Source: Colwellia sp. 1_MG-2023 (GTDB lineage: Bacteria > Pseudomonadota > Gammaproteobacteria > Enterobacterales > Alteromonadaceae). From it: 64,000 bases of DNA. How positions within the stretch are numbered: position 1 is the stretch's first letter; each line of letters starts with the position of its first letter. Position numbers and translations under genes: made by a program. The DNA lies in NCBI RefSeq assembly GCF_030546755.1, contig NZ_JAUOPE010000008.1, positions 149,942-213,941 of the forward strand, in the 5' to 3' direction. Under the pieces are notes generated by a model. The model did not search any database, was not told where the DNA came from, and saw only the letters and a program-made list of their open reading frames with translations. This document shows positions 38,180-46,650 of this stretch, piece by piece.

Positions 38180-41100
38180 TTAAAACTTAACTTCGGCGCC
38201 AAAATAAGCAAAGCGACCAACACTACTACCATAGCCACTGTAGAAGTGACCACGCCCACTTAAACTAAATGAACCTTGGTTATCAAAGATATTGTTTATG
38301 CCACCTGACAAACGTACTTCAGCTCCGCTTTCAGTATCCATGGTATAAGACACTGAAATGCTATGTTTTATATAAGAGCCAATTTCGTTAAACGCTAACG
38401 TTTCTGGATTCTCGATACAATCTGCGTTTCCTGCCGCACAGTTTTCATCATTAGTAGCCATATCATCAAGCCAGCTTTCTTTATCATCTTTATCGACAGT
38501 AATAGCTGCTTTATATTTTGTACTCCAACGTACTCGCCATGCATCTTTATACCAAGTTAATGAGGCAGAGCCTTGCGTATCAAAAATATCTTCGTTGAAA
38601 TAGCCCACATAGTCAGTAGTTTCTAAACCATCGGGTGATTGCACGGTTTTTTCCCAGTCAATAACATGCGTCCAATCAGTTTTTAACTTAAGACGACCAT
38701 TTTCATTTAAGTCATAAGCATATTCAAGAGCGAAATCAACACCGCTTGTACTTATCTCATCAACGTTATAGTTACGTTGCATAATTTCAATTAAAGCACC
38801 GTCTTCATCACGTTTTAAATCATTACAAAATGAGTTGCTACCACCTTTTTCATCCCATGAAAGTGAAGAGTCATAACAATATCTCATGATGTCTTCATTT
38901 GAGTAACTCGATAAAGCATCTTCAATTGCAATATCGTAATAATCAACAGCAATACGTAAACCTTCTGCGAAACCAGGTGCTAAAGTAACCCCAACAGTAA
39001 AGGTATCAGCGGTTTCCTCAATAAGGTTTTCATTACCCACACTTGGAGAATAGTTGTTATCACTTTCATCAAATTCGCCATCAACTAATATCGCCGCAGC
39101 TATGGCTGGCTCTTTACGGCAATTGTCATGTCCTTCATCAGTTGAGGTTGCGGTAGTGCCATAACAAATATCCGTGAACGAGTCATAATCGCCAGCAGGA
39201 GGAGATAACAAGTCATCGATAGATGGTGCGCGTTGTGCTCTTGCCCAATTTGCTCGAACCGCATAACCATCAACAATTTCCCACACTAAACCTGTTTTAT
39301 AACTTTTTACTAAGTCTGTGCCTGACCAACTATAATCAGCAAAACGTGCCGACACTTCTGCCGTTAAGCTCTTCGCGCCTGCAACATTTTTTAATAAAGG
39401 AAACGCAGCTTCAGCAAACACTTCTTTAACTGTCACTTCACCAGAGTATTGCGGTACATAGTTAAAAGTAATACCCCCTTCTGTTGCGCCACCACCGGTT
39501 TTCACTTCTTGTGAATCTTCACGCCATTCAAAACCAAACGCAGTTGCCACAGGACCAGCAGGCATTTCAAATAAATCTCCCGCCATATAACCGGTAATCG
39601 TTAATTGCTCTACTTTGGTATCGATCGTAGGATTTGCTCGAATATAATCAGCAACCTCAGGTGTAATAGAACCTTCGCCGAATAAATTCATCGGTAAACA
39701 ACCATCTGCCCTTGCTTGTTCATCAGCACATTGAATGGTTACACCATCTTCTGCATACTCAGCATCTAAGGCATACGCCGCTTTAATCGTATTAATTTCA
39801 TTGCCACGTAATTGCGCTTGGGTAAATCGTCCGTAACCTACCGACAAATCCCAATCCCAATCACCGTCAAATACAGTGCCTTGCAAACCTGCCCACGAAC
39901 GAATAGTGTTTCGTTCATTGTCAGTATAAATTTGACCAACCTCAGTAAATTCACGATCCCATTTAATTGTACTTCCACCACCAGCAGCAATTTCTGCCGG
40001 TACATATGGGTTGTCACGAGAAATCCGACCCATATCCACTTCACCAAACTCACCTGTTGCTGGATCAAAGGTGATCACTAAATCGCTTTCATCTTCACTT
40101 TCTGGTGCTTTATTATTAAACGATTTATTTAAACTGTGTTGAATTTGCGCATAAAACGAAACGTCGTCGGTTAATTCAAAATCAACTTTAATCGCGGTAT
40201 TTAATCCTTCGTCAGGTACCTTAAGCTGTACGTATTGATCCGTATCAATACCATATTGTTCTTCTACCCAATCATCGCGCAATGTTTGTCCGTCATACCA
40301 AAAGCCGCCAATACCACTACTGCCTTCATGAAAAACCCCTCCTGGGATTGAATCGCTTAAGCTACGCCAATCTGACTGACTAATATCGCGCATACATTGC
40401 CCATCTTTTGGCTCCGCTTCTGTGAGCATGGCATTACACATTCTTTTATCATCATAAAAATGTGACTCTTGCTGCTGCGCTCTTTTACGATCGCCATAAG
40501 TTAAACCAAATTGCTTATCAAAGGTTGAACTGACATAAACATAACCACGGCCATTAGCAAATTCGCTACCGTAATTTAAATCGAGAGTGAACTCTTTTGC
40601 GCCCCCTTCAAGACTTTCGCCACCACGGGCTTTAAATTCAAAACCTTCTTTATCTTGCTGAGTGATAATATTAACAACACCGGCAATAGCATCTGAGCCA
40701 TAAGCGGCAGACGCGCCACCAGTGATCACTTCGACTCGATTTACCATACCAGTTGGAATAGTTGATAAACTGACAGAATTACTACCATGACTATTTGAAA
40801 CAACGCGTCTGCCATCAATTAACGTTAACGTTCTACTTGAACCTAAATTACGTAAATTAATGGTTGAAAGACCTGTAGCCGTTATATTTGATTGAGTATT
40901 CGTGTTGCTGCTGCTTTCTGAAATTTGCGGTAATTCGTCAACTAAAATTTCAGATAATGACCCTAAACCAGTATCTTCAATACCATCTTTGCTCATAATA
41001 GCTAATGGTGTTGCTACGCTAAAACTGTCACGTCTTAAGCGTGAACCTGTTACGGTAATTTTTTCAGTCGGCTCAGTTTTTTGAGCATTTTCATTGATTG

Positions 41101-41233
41101 TTGTCGAGGTTTGCGCTTGACGTGATACTTCATTAACGGCCTGCGCATTATTAGCAAAGGTCGATGCTGACAATGTCACCGCAGAACTAAAGATTGCAGT
41201 TTGTACGGCAACCGAGATAAGTGATTTATTCAT
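38180..41233 (-). CDS. TonB-dependent outer-membrane receptor
   Basis: About 1017 aa from the ATG at 41233, which begins a signal peptide (MNKSLISVAVQTAIFSSAV); the longer reading adds 26 unlikely residues. The TonB-box-like EKITVTGSRLRRD is followed by the plug domain, with LRNLGSSRTLTLIDGRRVV and RVEVITGGASAAYGSDA, then a large beta barrel ending in a C-terminal Phe (AYFGAEVKF). The subgroup with cysteines in its loops and a plug of this type usually imports carbohydrates or peptides in marine Alteromonadales; the substrate is unknown. A CadC/TolB-type regulator is divergent across a 405-bp gap and may control it. Confidence 0.93.
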   Translation of the reverse strand: MNKSLISVAVQTAIFSSAVTLSASTFANNAQAVNEVSRQAQTSTTINENAQKTEPTEKITVTGSRLRRDSFSVATPLAIMSKDGIEDTGLGSLSEILVDELPQISESSSNTNTQSNITATGLSTINLRNLGSSRTLTLIDGRRVVSNSHGSNSVSLSTIPTGMVNRVEVITGGASAAYGSDAIAGVVNIITQQDKEGFEFKARGGESLEGGAKEFTLDLNYGSEFANGRGYVYVSSTFDKQFGLTYGDRKRAQQQESHFYDDKRMCNAMLTEAEPKDGQCMRDISQSDWRSLSDSIPGGVFHEGSSGIGGFWYDGQTLRDDWVEEQYGIDTDQYVQLKVPDEGLNTAIKVDFELTDDVSFYAQIQHSLNKSFNNKAPESEDESDLVITFDPATGEFGEVDMGRISRDNPYVPAEIAAGGGSTIKWDREFTEVGQIYTDNERNTIRSWAGLQGTVFDGDWDWDLSVGYGRFTQAQLRGNEINTIKAAYALDAEYAEDGVTIQCADEQARADGCLPMNLFGEGSITPEVADYIRANPTIDTKVEQLTITGYMAGDLFEMPAGPVATAFGFEWREDSQEVKTGGGATEGGITFNYVPQYSGEVTVKEVFAEAAFPLLKNVAGAKSLTAEVSARFADYSWSGTDLVKSYKTGLVWEIVDGYAVRANWARAQRAPSIDDLLSPPAGDYDSFTDICYGTTATSTDEGHDNCRKEPAIAAAILVDGEFDESDNNYSPSVGNENLIEETADTFTVGVTLAPGFAEGLRIAVDYYDIAIEDALSSYSNEDIMRYCYDSSLSWDEKGGSNSFCNDLKRDEDGALIEIMQRNYNVDEISTSGVDFALEYAYDLNENGRLKLKTDWTHVIDWEKTVQSPDGLETTDYVGYFNEDIFDTQGSASLTWYKDAWRVRWSTKYKAAITVDKDDKESWLDDMATNDENCAAGNADCIENPETLAFNEIGSYIKHSISVSYTMDTESGAEVRLSGGINNIFDNQGSFSLSGRGHFYSGYGSSVGRFAYFGAEVKF

Positions 41234-41638
41234 TATGTTTTCCCATTCATGTTTTGCACTTTGGCATTTTCTTATAATGTTTTTATCAACGACTTTTTCG
41301 AGAAATATCAATTCACAGACAGATCAATGACACTTTCGAATCAGTAGTTAGCAATAAATAAATTATTGACCATGACTTTTCTAAGTAAAATCGTTATAAA
41401 GTACAATCGGTAGTAACTCGTTTATATATCTATTCAACATCTATTTGCATATTTGTTAAAAAAATCAACAAGTAACAACAAAACTTTTCGCTAATAATTT
41501 TTTGTCAAAATAAAAATTTTTACACTTTTTTCCTCAATTACTTGCTATATTTCATTGTGTCTATAGGCCGAAATCGCTATGATTTAACATTAATAAATAT
41601 TCCTAAAATAATAATGCTAAGGCGCTTTTTTAAATCTT
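41234..41638. other. Intergenic region between the TonB receptor and CadC-like genes
   Basis: A 405-bp AT-rich divergent promoter region. A possible sigma-70 pair (TTGCTA at about 41541 and TCTATA about 17 bp on) faces the CadC-like gene. I see no open reading frame or clear operator. Confidence 0.4.
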
Positions 41639-43786
41639 ATGAAATTTGACCAAGCATTCATGATTGGTACATGCGAAGTAATTCCAATTGAATACGCAAT
41701 AAAATTTGATGGTCATGCAAAGCAATCTATCCAACCCAAATTTATTGAAGTACTTTGCTATCTTGCCAAGCATTTTCCTCGTGTGATCCCCCGAGAAGAA
41801 CTGATAGAAAATGTTTGGGCTGGTAATAATTATGTCGGCGAAAAAGCATTAACCAATGCTATTTGGCATTTAAGACAAAGTTTAAAAGGCATTAACGACG
41901 AAGATGAAACCATTGAAACTATTAGAAAAGTTGGTTATCGATTATTAGTTGAGCCTCAATACATTACTGATTCTCGTGATGAAACTGTGGCAGTAAGTGC
42001 TCAGCAAGTACCTCACAGTAAAATTAATCGGCAAAAAATAGCGGTATATGCATTAATAGCCGCGCTAACAGTCGGTTTGATTTTTAGCTTTATCAATACT
42101 TCCCAAAACTTTGATCAAGCAGTGATCACCCAAATAACTAAAAGTCCCGGCAGTGAGCTTTTTCCTGCCCCATCACCTGACGGCAGACAAGTTGTGTTCA
42201 AATGGTTAAATGATAAGCACAGCAGTAACTTATACATCAAAGATCGCAATAACCCGCAGTTATTACCGAAACAATTAACCTTTGGTAGCGCCTATGTAGG
42301 ACACTCGGTTTGGAGTAATGATGGGCAATATTTATATTTTTCTCGCAAAGACAAAAGCAATGATGTTTGTCAGGTGATCCAATTAAAAGTTTTAACTCAA
42401 CAAGAAAAGCCGATTGTCGATTGCCCCACTAATGGCGGTTATTATTATTTAGATATTTCCCCCGATGATAAAACTCTAGCTTTTCATGGTTATAGTGAGC
42501 CAGCAGATGACAGTGGCATATATTTCATAGATTTAACCAATAGTACGAGTCAACCAGTACGTTTTTCATGTCGTAATCATTGTGATTATAGAGAGCGTGA
42601 TTTTGCGTTTTCGCCAGACGGCAAAAGTATTGCCGTTACCCGCCGTGTAAATAGGTTTAATGAAAATATTTACTTAGTTAACTTAACCACAAAAAAAGCA
42701 GAGCAATTAACAAAAGGCGAAGAAGATATTGTCGGCTTAACTTGGCATCCAGACGGTGATAAATTGGTTTATGGCGCACAACGTGCCGATATTCGACGAG
42801 GTTATATCCTAGATGTCCATTCGAAGGCGATCACTAATTTTCAATTTGAAGGATTTAGTTACCCTGCTTTTGCCAAAAAAAGTAAAGAATTGTTCTATCA
42901 ACAACGTTATGAAAAGTATTATTTAGCCAGTTTGTCATTAGATAACAATGTTGCTTCTAGCCCTTTTCCTATCATAGAGTCTGAATTTAGCCACCTTGAT
43001 CCCCATTACTCTAGCAACCGAGATCGTATTGCTTATGCTTCCAATGAGTCTGGCTTTTACGAATTGTGGATTTCAGATACTCAAGGATTAAATAGACAAC
43101 AATTGACTTTTTTAAAGCAAACCATTCGTTATCCTAGATGGTCGCACTCTGGCGACAAGATCGCTTTTCTTGGGCCTGTTGAATCAGACAAAGCTGATAA
43201 AATATATATTTATGATTTAACCAGTAACAAATTATCAATTGTGCCAAGTTCACATCAAATTCATAATCGTCCGACTTGGTCATGGAATGATAAAGCCATA
43301 ATTTCAGCTGTTTATGAGAAAGAATATGTAGATTTACATTACATCAATATAGAGACGGGTGAAAGCACTAGAATTTCAAATGATGGTAGTCGATTTGGTA
43401 TCATGACTTCTCCAACGACTGTTCTTTACACTGGTGAGCGCAAAGGTTTATGGCAATTAGAGTTAACGTTTGATAACCAACAATTATTAAATACTCATGA
43501 GAATAATCAACCATTAAATAAAGTCAGCGGAAAAGTATTTAAAACGACTTATACCTGGGATCACACAGAGCAAGGGGTTTACTTTCATCAAAAATATGAC
43601 AAACACCATCAAATATCGTTTTATAACTATGCAGAGCAACAAAGCACGCCAATATTAAGGTTACCAAGAAGTACGCTTAGAACAAGTACGACATTAAGTA
43701 AAATAACTACAAGTAATGAACTGCTATTCTCTCGAGCCTATTCTCCACAAGCAGATATTAAATCGTTGAGTCACCCGTTACTTTAA
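41639..43786 (+). CDS. CadC/OmpR-type winged-helix regulator with TolB-like propeller
   Basis: 715 aa in three parts. An N-terminal OmpR/PhoB-type winged helix (about 15-105: PKFIEVLCYLAKHFPRVIPR, EKALTNAIWHLRQSL, TIRKVGYRLL) binds DNA. A single transmembrane helix follows (about 140-158, VYALIAALTVGLIFSFI). The periplasmic part has WD40-like PD40 repeats (PAPSPDGRQVVFKW, FAFSPDGKSIAVTRR, WHPDGDKLVYGAQ, YPRWSHSGDKIAFLG). It is a one-component membrane sensor of the CadC type. Its ligand is unknown. The divergent TonB receptor is the likely target. Confidence 0.9.
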   Translation: MKFDQAFMIGTCEVIPIEYAIKFDGHAKQSIQPKFIEVLCYLAKHFPRVIPREELIENVWAGNNYVGEKALTNAIWHLRQSLKGINDEDETIETIRKVGYRLLVEPQYITDSRDETVAVSAQQVPHSKINRQKIAVYALIAALTVGLIFSFINTSQNFDQAVITQITKSPGSELFPAPSPDGRQVVFKWLNDKHSSNLYIKDRNNPQLLPKQLTFGSAYVGHSVWSNDGQYLYFSRKDKSNDVCQVIQLKVLTQQEKPIVDCPTNGGYYYLDISPDDKTLAFHGYSEPADDSGIYFIDLTNSTSQPVRFSCRNHCDYRERDFAFSPDGKSIAVTRRVNRFNENIYLVNLTTKKAEQLTKGEEDIVGLTWHPDGDKLVYGAQRADIRRGYILDVHSKAITNFQFEGFSYPAFAKKSKELFYQQRYEKYYLASLSLDNNVASSPFPIIESEFSHLDPHYSSNRDRIAYASNESGFYELWISDTQGLNRQQLTFLKQTIRYPRWSHSGDKIAFLGPVESDKADKIYIYDLTSNKLSIVPSSHQIHNRPTWSWNDKAIISAVYEKEYVDLHYINIETGESTRISNDGSRFGIMTSPTTVLYTGERKGLWQLELTFDNQQLLNTHENNQPLNKVSGKVFKTTYTWDHTEQGVYFHQKYDKHHQISFYNYAEQQSTPILRLPRSTLRTSTTLSKITTSNELLFSRAYSPQADIKSLSHPLL

Positions 43787-43856
43787 CTGAACTGAGCTGA
43801 ACAAACCTGAGAAGGGCTGGGATGGGCTAAATTGCAGATTAACAAGAATTAACATG

Positions 43857-43887
43857 AGGAGTATTAATGTTAACACTCCTTTATTTT
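43857..43887 (+). terminator. Possible terminator after the CadC-like gene
   Basis: AGGAGT (43857-43862) and ACTCCT (43875-43880) pair around a 12-base loop, followed by TTATTTT. The stem is short, so this is a weak call. It lies between convergent genes. Confidence 0.4.
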
Positions 43888-43969
43888 CGTGTTTAAAAGG
43901 CGATCATACACGCTGCTTTTAACTGTTTTTACCTGCCAACTTTAGCCTCTATTTAAATAATAAAGTAAG

Positions 43970-44974
43970 TTACCTTTCAGTATTCCAATTAAATAAGTAC
44001 GCGCCTAAAACTAAAAATATTGCTGACATAATCGCCAACACACCTAAGTGGTAGCTAATATCGGCTAGTGTAGCCCCCTCAGTAATGATCTTACGCGCAC
44101 CAGCAACTAAATGCGTGAGCGGTAAAAAGTCAGCGACCGTTTTAAGCGCATCAGGGGCACCTTCTAAACTAAACCACACACCAGAAAGTATCATCATTGG
44201 CCAAGAAGCTAAATTGAGTAACCCTCCGATTAACTCTTCACTTTTACTACGACAAGCCACTAATAGTCCTAAGGTGATCAAACTAAACGCACCTAAAAGC
44301 CCAACAATAAATAAATCTAAATAGCTGCCAAGCATGTAAAAATCAAAGAAAAAATTACAGCCGATATAGACCACAGATGACGTGAACATCACGATAAAAG
44401 CACGAGAAAACAATTGTGCGCTAACAAATTCAAAAGCAGAAAGTGGTGTAGCTTTTAAGCGCTTTAATACTGAATTTTTACGATAACGAACAATGACATA
44501 ACCGACACCAAACAAGCAACCAAACATCATGTTCATCCCTAACACGCCAGGCAATACCCAATCTACATAACGTATTTTTTTGCCCTCGGTGGTTAATTGT
44601 TGAAAATCTTGATGAGAAGCTAAAAATATTTTCTCAACTAAATAACCATTGGGTGATTGCTGATTCACCCAATATTGCTTTGCTGGAAAATCAATCAACA
44701 TATCTAAACTATGCTGCGATAACTTTGTTTTAGCTAAGGCTTTATCTTGATAATCAACAAAGCTAATAAACTTAGTGTCTAAAAAAGTCGATTGTGCCGT
44801 CGATAAATTCATCACTCCTACTTTATAGGCCGCTTTGCCGTCACCAGAAAAAACAAATGACATACCGACTAACAATAAAATAGGAAATGCTAAACTCCAG
44901 CCTAATGAAGATTTATCACGAAAAAATTCAATATTTCTCGCTTTCACCACGGCTAAAAAACGTTTGAAATTCAT
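43970..44974 (-). CDS. ABC-2-type transporter permease
   Basis: A 334-aa permease. One N-terminal helix (about 25-43, LGWSLAFPILLLVGMSFVF) is followed by a periplasmic domain of about 100 aa and five more helices, including the ABC-2 signature region MMFGCLFGVGYVIVRYRKNSVLKRLKATPLS and LASWPMMILSGVWFSLEGAP. It begins one base after the ATPase gene, forming a two-gene exporter. Substrates of such pairs include drugs, lipids or polysaccharides; none is indicated here. Confidence 0.9.
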   Translation of the reverse strand: MNFKRFLAVVKARNIEFFRDKSSLGWSLAFPILLLVGMSFVFSGDGKAAYKVGVMNLSTAQSTFLDTKFISFVDYQDKALAKTKLSQHSLDMLIDFPAKQYWVNQQSPNGYLVEKIFLASHQDFQQLTTEGKKIRYVDWVLPGVLGMNMMFGCLFGVGYVIVRYRKNSVLKRLKATPLSAFEFVSAQLFSRAFIVMFTSSVVYIGCNFFFDFYMLGSYLDLFIVGLLGAFSLITLGLLVACRSKSEELIGGLLNLASWPMMILSGVWFSLEGAPDALKTVADFLPLTHLVAGARKIITEGATLADISYHLGVLAIMSAIFLVLGAYLFNWNTER

Positions 44975-44975
44975 A

Positions 44976-45860
44976 TTATTCCCTCAAAGAATGGCCGGTT
45001 AATTTTAAAAATAAATCATCTAAATTGGCAGATTTTACGTGTAGGCCTTCCAGTGAAACTTGCTCTTGCATTAACAAAGCTAAAGTCGATTCCACTTGAG
45101 TTGTGGTGATTTCGACCCGTTCGCCAACCACTTGCCATTGATACCTTTGTATTAAATCTGCATTGACTTGCTCGGTAGGTAAATATATAAAAACATCTGA
45201 AAAATGCTTATCTAATAAGTGATGTGGTGTACCACTTTCAATGATTTTTCCTTTATCCATAATCACCACTTCATCGCATAATTGTTCCGCTTCATCCATA
45301 TAATGTGTGGTAAGAATAACCGTTTTATTTCGGGCCTTAATATTTTTAATCAACTTCCAAAAATTTCGACGCGCTTGTGGATCTAAACCTGTAGTTGGCT
45401 CATCAAGAAAAACAATTTCAGGATCGTTTATTAGGGCGAGTGCCAGTAATAATCGTTGTCGCTGCCCCCCCGATAACAAACGGTTATCTCGATCAAGAAA
45501 ATCACCTAGATCACACAACTCAATTAACTGCTCATGCGACAAGGTGTGTTGATAAAAAGCGGTGAATAAATCTAGCGTTTCTTTCACCGTTAAAAAATCT
45601 TGTAATGCGGTATTTTGAAATTGAATACCTATTTGCTGCGAAATATCGTCATGAATTGGTTTGCCATAATACTCAACCGAGCCAGATGAAGGCTGAATAA
45701 TACCTTCCATTATTTCGATTGTTGTCGTTTTACCTGCGCCATTTGGCCCTAGTAAGCCAAAGCATTGCCCTTTTTTTATCGAAAAATCGATACCGTCAAC
45801 CGCATTCACATCATTGTAAATTTTGGTTAATTCTTTTACTTCTATGACCGATGTCGTCAA
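44976..45860 (-). CDS. ABC transporter ATP-binding protein (ABC-2 exporter)
   Basis: About 294 aa. I place the start at TTG 45858-45860 because AAGGAG lies six bases upstream; the longer reading adds 19 hydrophobic-basic residues before the normal family start. Walker A GPNGAGKTTT, signature LSGGQRQRL and Walker B EIVFLDEPTTGLDPQARR are intact. A C-terminal extension (about 215-294) is typical of the CcmA/DrrA-like group. The permease follows directly. Confidence 0.93.
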   Translation of the reverse strand: MTTSVIEVKELTKIYNDVNAVDGIDFSIKKGQCFGLLGPNGAGKTTTIEIMEGIIQPSSGSVEYYGKPIHDDISQQIGIQFQNTALQDFLTVKETLDLFTAFYQHTLSHEQLIELCDLGDFLDRDNRLLSGGQRQRLLLALALINDPEIVFLDEPTTGLDPQARRNFWKLIKNIKARNKTVILTTHYMDEAEQLCDEVVIMDKGKIIESGTPHHLLDKHFSDVFIYLPTEQVNADLIQRYQWQVVGERVEITTTQVESTLALLMQEQVSLEGLHVKSANLDDLFLKLTGHSLRE

Positions 45861-46090
45861 AGGTAACTCCTTTTTGCGCTTAACAATTATTAGAAATGGT
45901 AACTCGCCAATTAACAAATTAATACCTTGTTTATTGAAAAATTAAAAAAGCGTTGTAAACAACTGTGAAACTCATTTCAATTCACATCGCCAATGAATTA
46001 TTTATTTAAGAAAACCGTTATTCTTTTCGACTTTCATTATTCAATTAGTTTACTTGTTATGTCAGATATTATTAAATCATTAGATTGCTT

Positions 46091-46112
46091 ATTGATAATA
46101 ATTATCATTTGC
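46091..46112. promoter_or_regulatory. Fur box
   Basis: ATTGATAATAATTATCATT closely fits the 19-bp Fur consensus built from GATAAT units. It lies about 75 bp upstream of two small genes on the plus strand and about 230 bp from the start of the ABC exporter operon on the minus strand. The small genes are the more likely targets. The rest of the gap (45861-46182) holds nothing else I can name. Confidence 0.7.
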
Positions 46113-46182
46113 ATTAAAGTTTTTTTTCACTTAATCTAAACAGACAATCATCAATAAAGTGAAGATAAATGGAGTGTTGAAC

Positions 46183-46365
46183 ATGTTAATTAACCAAACC
46201 AATATTGACCAAAATTTAGCACAGGTTGCTTTGCCGACAAATGTTCTAGAAAAACTAATTTCTTTAGGGATTGTTCACGGTAATGAATGTCGCTGTTTAA
46301 ATAAAGTCGCCAAAAAGGTGATATGGCAAACCTTATTAAATAATAGCGCCCATATTGCTAGTTAA
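46183..46365 (+). CDS. Small protein behind a Fur box, unknown function
   Basis: About 60 aa from the ATG at 46183, preferred over 46159 because GGAG lies eight bases upstream. The protein is helical, with one C-x-C pair in HGNECRCLNKVAKK that could bind metal. I do not recognise a family. The upstream Fur box suggests iron-starvation expression, and the next small gene starts 16 bp downstream, so they likely share a transcript. Confidence 0.6.
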   Translation: MLINQTNIDQNLAQVALPTNVLEKLISLGIVHGNECRCLNKVAKKVIWQTLLNNSAHIAS

Positions 46366-46381
46366 CTTTAAAGGACATGAA

Positions 46382-46591
46382 ATGGAAAAATCAAAAACTG
46401 AGTTGCAACCTTTTGAAAATTGGCTAAAAATCTTAATCAATACTTATCGAATCCACCCAAGTCATGGTTTAGCCAAAGTGATAAATTATTACTTAGAACG
46501 CATTATTAATCATGAAGATACTAAGTTTGATCATAGAAAACTTGCGCAATATTGTTCGATGAAAAAATTTTGGCTGTGGCGCAGTGCATAA
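46382..46591 (+). CDS. Small helical protein behind a Fur box, unknown function
   Basis: About 69 aa from the ATG at 46382, which has AAAGGA about eight bases upstream; the earlier start at 46355 lies inside the previous gene. It has a basic and aromatic C terminus (QYCSMKKFWLWRSA) and a central helix HGLAKVINYYLERIINHED. No family is recognised. Partner of the preceding gene in a probable iron-regulated pair. Confidence 0.6.
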   Translation: MEKSKTELQPFENWLKILINTYRIHPSHGLAKVINYYLERIINHEDTKFDHRKLAQYCSMKKFWLWRSA

Positions 46592-46650
46592 TCCCACTCA
46601 CTCGTTATTAATGATTCCGTGAAGAAAACATAAAGAATAACCCGGTTTGT

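Noticed and set aside
41233..41311. N-terminal extension of the TonB receptor
   Set aside because: The extension is charged and precedes a clean signal peptide beginning at the ATG at 41233.
45860..45917. N-terminal extension of the ABC ATPase
   Set aside because: It lacks family similarity, while AAGGAG precisely precedes the TTG at 45860.
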